Virus record (IMG/VR): IMGVR_UViG_3300020167_000001
Coordinates: 21,021 to 85,020 of that record
From: a virus
Reading direction: 5' to 3' (one strand)
Length of the DNA stretch: 64,000 bases
Shown: positions 61,301 to 64,000 of the stretch, one piece after another
How positions within the stretch are numbered: position 1 is the stretch's first letter
Layout: each line of letters begins with the position of its first letter
Position numbers and translations under genes: made by a program
The notes under the pieces: model-generated
Told to the model about the DNA's origin: nothing
The model's input: only the letters and a program-made list of their open reading frames with translations
Databases searched by the model: none

Positions 61301-64000
61301 GCTCTAAAGAATGGTCTTCATTATCAAATGCTGATAAAATTAAAGCCAGCCCTATCTATAAAAACACTGAGGTAGTATATGATCAGATTTCTCGATTAAC
61401 TTCCTTCATGAAAGACCAATTGATTAAAGACTTAGGTTGGGAATTGGTAAACGGTAAGCCTCAAGGTGACATGCTTAACATGATCAATTTTGTTAAAAAA
61501 GAATTGGTTAAGCAAGATTATAGCCAGCATGAGATTGACTTCATTGAATATGAAGCTAATTCTGATATAGATTTAAGTTTAAGTCCTGAAGCTGCCCGTT
61601 TGGAAAAGTTATTAATGGCTGTTGTTAACAACCGATTAGTAAGACTTAAGATTAAGGGTGAAGCTTTGGTACAATTCTCTGCAGCATTTGCTAGTCCGAC
61701 ACCGGCTGACATTGCTAAATATGATGACTTTGGAACTAATGGTTTAAGACCATATGTAGTAGATTCAAAAGGTAAAGAGAATACTAAAGGAGTACGTGTT
61801 AAGGTTGCTCTTACCGAGAACTATCAGAACTTGTTTAACACAACTTACTATGAAACAAAGGATGGTAAAACTACAGACTCGGGCAAGAACATTGCCGTGT
61901 ACATTAAAAACCCAGATACTGAATCTAAGAGAAAGTTTATATTAGATTACCAAGCAAGTTTTAACCGTCTTAATGAGATGATTAAAAATGATACCTGGTT
62001 ATCTGATGAGAACAATAGAAAAGCTTTAATGATTACAGGTGTGAGAATTCCTACACAAGGGCCTAACTCAATTGAGTTTGCCGAGATATGGGAATTTTTA
62101 CCAGCTTCTGCTGGACCTATCATTATTATCCCTGCTGAGATTGTTGCTAAATCAGGAGGTGACTTTGACGTTGATAAGCTTACAATGTACATTAAGCATA
62201 TCACTAAGACTGGTAAGACTTTAAATGATTCATACAATAAGCCAGAAGATTTAGATTCTTTAATTAAAGAAGCTGAGGAGAAATTAAAAGCATTAAAAGG
62301 AGAAAAATTAAATGTAGTTAATTACTTGAATGATTTCCGCGAAGCTTTCAATACTGAGAAAAATCATAAGAATGTTAGTAAATCTGATGAAAGAAAATAC
62401 AGTAACAAAAACAATGAGCAGTTACTTAAAATTTTAAAAGATCCTAATTCACAAGAGTTTTTAAAGAAAAATTTTAAAGCTTCTTATAAAGTTTATGAAA
62501 ACACTTTAAAGAAATTTACTACTGAAGATTTAGTTGAGTCAGAGAACATGATTGATGAACTGTTCAGTAAGAAGGGTGAGTTAAATTCTTTATTCAAAAC
62601 AGTAACTGATTTAAAAGAACAAAAGAGATATTTCACTGCAGGTATTCAGAATAAGTTAGTTGATGATATTGTTAATGTTATGCAAATGCCTGAAATGGCT
62701 TTTGCTTTAATGCAACCTAATGATACTCACTTAACTCAGCCTTTAGCTAAAGAATTAGAAGAGACTTTTAAAACTTTAAATAATATTCAAGATAAAAAAG
62801 GACCATTGGGTACAAGCCCTACCTCTTTATCAGAGTATGATTATAACTTACAGAAACAACAAGATAATATTTCTGGTAAAGAGATATTAGGTATGATTGC
62901 ATTACAAAATACATTTTCAAACTTGTTAACTGTGGCCGGAGCTACAATGAACCCAAGTTTAAAAATTAAAGTAACTGTACCAAGTCTTAATGATAAAGGT
63001 GAAGTGTATCCTGAAATTGTTGAGAAAGAAGTACCTATTCATTTGAGATTAAACTCTAATATTAAAACAGTAAAAGATGAAACATTAAAAGCTGTATCAG
63101 TAATCTCTTTATCAAATAGAACCGATGCTGAAAAAATTAATGCTATATCTGATGTATTATCTCAATTGATGAATGGTGCTGTGGATGTTGGTAAAGATGC
63201 ATGGATAGCCTATTTACAAGGTAACATGGAAGTTATCAATAAGATATTGTTCTTGTTACAAACAGGTGTTCCTATTACAGACATTGCATACTTTGTAAGT
63301 AATCCATTGACTAAAGCTTATGTGCAAGAAAAGATAAATAGAAGTTCTCCATTAGCTAAAATTAAATATGGTCCAAAGACTAACACTTCAATCACTGCTG
63401 CTAAGAAAGAAGCAAGACGTAAGTTCTTAAGTAGTATTGGTACAGACCCTGTTTTAAAATACAACAAGAATAATATCTGGGCTTTTGACCACATACTTAA
63501 TACTGAATACAAGAATGTATCTTTTAGTAAAGCTACATTAAAAGCTGTTGCTAATTCAAAGATGAATGTTACAGACTCTAATCAAATTGCAGGGTTCTTA
63601 CAATATTTATACATTGAAGATTTAATTGAAGAGTTTGATAACTTTAAAAGTTATTTAAATGTGGATACCTCTACATCTATTGATAACTATGAGGCTCAAG
63701 CTAAGTTGAATGATATTAGTAAAATTGAAAACTTCCAAACTTTAAATAAGGATATCCTTAAATGGTTTAAAGAGAAGAGTCCTATTTCTTCTTTCTTTGT
63801 ACAAGAGTTTGCTAGATCTTTATTTGGTGAGAATTTATTTAAGACTCGTGATAATAAAGTCATCAATGATTTCTTATTAAACTTAACTGATGATTTAAAA
63901 GCTATGAGTATCTTAAAAAATACTACAACAGTTAATAAAGATTCTTTGGTAAGTAAATTCAAGAATGCATTAAGCTTATACATATTCACTAACAATCTTA
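55387..64000 (+). CDS. Giant crAss-like virion RNA polymerase-like protein with zincin motif, 3' end missing
   Basis: The frame is open from ATG 55387 to the end of the window: at least 2,871 residues and still no stop. KSGGDFDVDKLTMY at Asp2259-Asp2263 is the DFDxD metal-binding motif of the two-barrel RNA polymerase of crAss-like phages (for example phi14:2 gp66, whose motif is DFDID). About 1,570 residues earlier, GYHESWHAF gives an HExxH zinc motif (His689, Glu690, His693), with a possible third ligand in AEEF (Glu755). Such polymerases are packed in the capsid and transcribe early genes after ejection. The zincin could process the giant chain or attack a host protein. Confidence 0.8.
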   Translation, partial: MSICNLEQNLELKNALANVIYNEILDAVDAKKPYKLSDTIKELYKNNYNEFKDETKALGLVAALPSLLFQVIEAEPSLFTKLASTGFNLDETVKFKNEIESAEDPLAIVKSIVSTEQVSVKVLIDTQLNPETKTTDLQTFPEVEVIEVTGKFLKSNSYFATTGQQLDEANKLPFITKTNVNKNFYYDILKKLALKQGDALTFENVEYSGHTGFKLKALYEGNLPNAETNLYPGTKLDSKSRIAAITDNNGNFLYFNEAFEVTTEDKGKIAYFYLKNASEDSNAKLEAQLFNQLDIILKDTYNNDSIRYEIEKAKAKDYLKKQITQEHNMMMSINGKLMNGQTVMLDIINVNTGYVENTDVLYKNIKNPEQLKEAKKVLDQPLVNYALSKAEIGSITVASAQMMIKGELKNKTISAIKFEGIPEFISLKSGLLSKVEPEIYNNIIRTFTEYLKKSNGKYLNAQEIYDYAKQFVRLEKEDIGNEKTNLTVSATNNKLIVTLNGKQLNLKNQEDIEKFKDYVSKNVFFTYIKSNINNTYKSMSIVDGVVTQKDELYSDLVLKNMIPRVGFDSTTQRPLSPNGYFTFKLADEVTEVQDKAKEVVNVVKPVDLNFDLDVYERSKLLQAMGTPEQNAKAEAWLKSSALFKAKDANGKPLFNIHDLRNVVNSDAWATFKKATITLYAGSDFTTGYHESWHAFSQVYLSKADRDGLYDAVGKLPGTFKVIRKNNLGGVTNLSFETVKFSEATRKEKEEFIAEEFRTFAVNNGKFKTENAKTNIFQRIFDRIWKALQTLFKGTSTENVFSNPGSEGILSEIFNTLYTAKTEADLSGYKPDINNGEFTILNSGPVKEDGSPIFQPTELALLTRSMDGIISKLTTSLLTANVPKYNAVATLLTTNKGLTNLYGTTILTAFTNRLETLKAEYEQEQKSWDEITKTYKAGNIDLLERAIKNFGDINEILNTKLSKDNLISYHIETSAFADKIRKEADDDTVEKLGDKSGNETDSLELAAPDAVFLLKSLIKQTETPNKEIVDKANSLGFPELIDYSSFFRVLIDKAGGEKRVDELYNKLVELKNVSPLFNQLLVKLGDPSKVIPASKYAGQMWLGITRTLNLEKENLVSAQYIIEEDAAKKSDFKVLVGKVSGDNYLIKNKKWPAKFATEVSPFVEQNSDNQTTLKLETIAGKFLKQEVDSENVIRYMVPAVQQIAFLNAIGMFVEDNSYTRKAIAEISDSVNYIADSIGQANFNKSFLAQRGEAPITNIVTFLSKKHPNIQLQTKTGVFKKGNIESQASLVNKIAQIDADYSVEFGNSMISIPGGGKKSTSSLNSSLTQIVYAMNKAAVTGDFKADGNYSYAPHLAYANNPTVMGSIFMKNLYDLKGDRITDKHVEIVDLVGSQITDAEGISDGVAHGKMSMNDKFITDFSSLLSAGYIEAVRHGEKSTYSGVRLNKVDTYRNKLTPYLYIDTQAFLKNKKGDYILGFDPFDVLIENIMMPKLEGELRRIKMIKSNPELYKKVKNFWNRGIKLDFFDKILQTSGESLVSEYAEQLTDTNNLNDLLNTNPGLREKISNDIKSYYTEFKERIEKNNYNKTFEKDRVSKVPTFLNKVATEHLSKEQVDAIANDKNIKDALLYSFVINSSIHANEVILLELGDGFQFDHNKDESTKRVPTYNSTGIIFPTDTLAQMFINTHVGRPYEDQLITEGKLVRKNANQKSSRTYNGTGIKAIIKESVVDTNSTTYKQYADMFRHWLNQRKYKGDINEALFGKGGTFEKPTGGLMKPYTGIKDGDGQGWVSFDTYRQFKELENNWSLEQEAAYQKELKGLPISPAELEELFPVYKLQYAGPLKTKDGEYPVQSIDKFSLFPLIPSVIKGMPLEQMHLAMMAQNVDYALFDSGAKRSYIRKDDSTNGDVIYDGTTDKIKPYTEIDFTPNDIHFEYLKNQTEISKVFKGKSTLSTQLRKVFNISLFDEGTPIDYTGSKEWSSLSNADKIKASPIYKNTEVVYDQISRLTSFMKDQLIKDLGWELVNGKPQGDMLNMINFVKKELVKQDYSQHEIDFIEYEANSDIDLSLSPEAARLEKLLMAVVNNRLVRLKIKGEALVQFSAAFASPTPADIAKYDDFGTNGLRPYVVDSKGKENTKGVRVKVALTENYQNLFNTTYYETKDGKTTDSGKNIAVYIKNPDTESKRKFILDYQASFNRLNEMIKNDTWLSDENNRKALMITGVRIPTQGPNSIEFAEIWEFLPASAGPIIIIPAEIVAKSGGDFDVDKLTMYIKHITKTGKTLNDSYNKPEDLDSLIKEAEEKLKALKGEKLNVVNYLNDFREAFNTEKNHKNVSKSDERKYSNKNNEQLLKILKDPNSQEFLKKNFKASYKVYENTLKKFTTEDLVESENMIDELFSKKGELNSLFKTVTDLKEQKRYFTAGIQNKLVDDIVNVMQMPEMAFALMQPNDTHLTQPLAKELEETFKTLNNIQDKKGPLGTSPTSLSEYDYNLQKQQDNISGKEILGMIALQNTFSNLLTVAGATMNPSLKIKVTVPSLNDKGEVYPEIVEKEVPIHLRLNSNIKTVKDETLKAVSVISLSNRTDAEKINAISDVLSQLMNGAVDVGKDAWIAYLQGNMEVINKILFLLQTGVPITDIAYFVSNPLTKAYVQEKINRSSPLAKIKYGPKTNTSITAAKKEARRKFLSSIGTDPVLKYNKNNIWAFDHILNTEYKNVSFSKATLKAVANSKMNVTDSNQIAGFLQYLYIEDLIEEFDNFKSYLNVDTSTSIDNYEAQAKLNDISKIENFQTLNKDILKWFKEKSPISSFFVQEFARSLFGENLFKTRDNKVINDFLLNLTDDLKAMSILKNTTTVNKDSLVSKFKNALSLYIFTNNL

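Noticed and set aside
1-64000. Minus-strand open frames of 60-126 codons scattered through the window
   Set aside because: They lie opposite long plus-strand genes with clear protein features, have low-complexity translations, and lack spacing or leader signals of their own.
1-64000. Reassignment of TAG or TGA, known in some crAss-like phages
   Set aside because: TAA, TAG and TGA all end genes at sensible points with tight junctions (for example TAG at 4336, 5571, 10412, 20683; TGA at 7817, 8047, 9492), and the long genes contain no in-frame stops that would need recoding.

Overview
The window looks like the late (virion and lysis) half of a lytic, tailed double-stranded DNA phage of the crAss-like group (order Crassvirales), infecting a member of the Bacteroidetes. 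The evidence is a set of hallmark genes on one strand: large terminase, an unusually long portal protein, a major capsid protein, an HU/IHF-like protein, a 1,711-residue tail 'stabilisation/muzzle' type protein, and a terminal block of giant proteins. The last of these carries the DFDVD metal-binding motif of the virion-packaged crAss-like RNA polymerase. The DNA is AT-rich. Promoter-like sites match the Bacteroidetes -33 TTG / -7 TAnnTTTG type, and leaders are A-rich with no clear Shine-Dalgarno sequence. All three stop codons end genes, so the code is standard. No minus-strand gene, tRNA, integrase or CRISPR array was seen, and no gap between genes exceeds 300 bases.

Layout. 1-3.8 kb: the 3' part of a long tail fibre/spike gene and a small partner. 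3.8-6.4 kb: lysis cassette (permuted NlpC/P60-like peptidase, holin, zinc amidase, small membrane protein, lipoprotein). 6.5-10.4 kb: a tightly overlapping operon of small proteins (winged-helix-like, HU-like, Cys-rich, three related small proteins, PD-(D/E)XK nuclease) leading into packaging. 10.4-18.5 kb: terminase, portal, scaffold-like protein and capsid protein, closed by a strong terminator. 18.5-23.4 kb: accessory head proteins, nine very small and mostly basic proteins, an endonuclease VII-type homing nuclease, a connector-like protein and a ferritin-like protein. 23.4-32.5 kb: an abundant-looking 451-residue protein with its own promoter and terminator, then Cys-rich appendage proteins with PA14-like, FN3-like and Cys-repeat modules. 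32.6-40.1 kb: tail ring/connector proteins and the muzzle-like protein, followed by a GIY-YIG homing nuclease. 40.8-64 kb: likely ejected cargo, namely an L,D-transpeptidase-like protein, a protein with a peptidoglycan-binding motif, two large unrecognised proteins, a 2,051-residue protein with a PD-(D/E)XK nuclease domain, and the RNA polymerase-like giant protein. That last gene runs off the window and also has an HExxH metallopeptidase motif.

How the parts fit: terminase packages DNA through the portal into the capsid; ring proteins and the muzzle build the short tail; fibres and Cys-rich appendages bind the host; peptidoglycan-active and giant cargo proteins are presumably ejected with the DNA, so the polymerase can start early transcription. 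The lysis cassette ends the cycle. The most unusual features are two homing nuclease genes that each copy one end of the gene they sit beside, and the fusion of polymerase and zincin motifs in one giant open frame.
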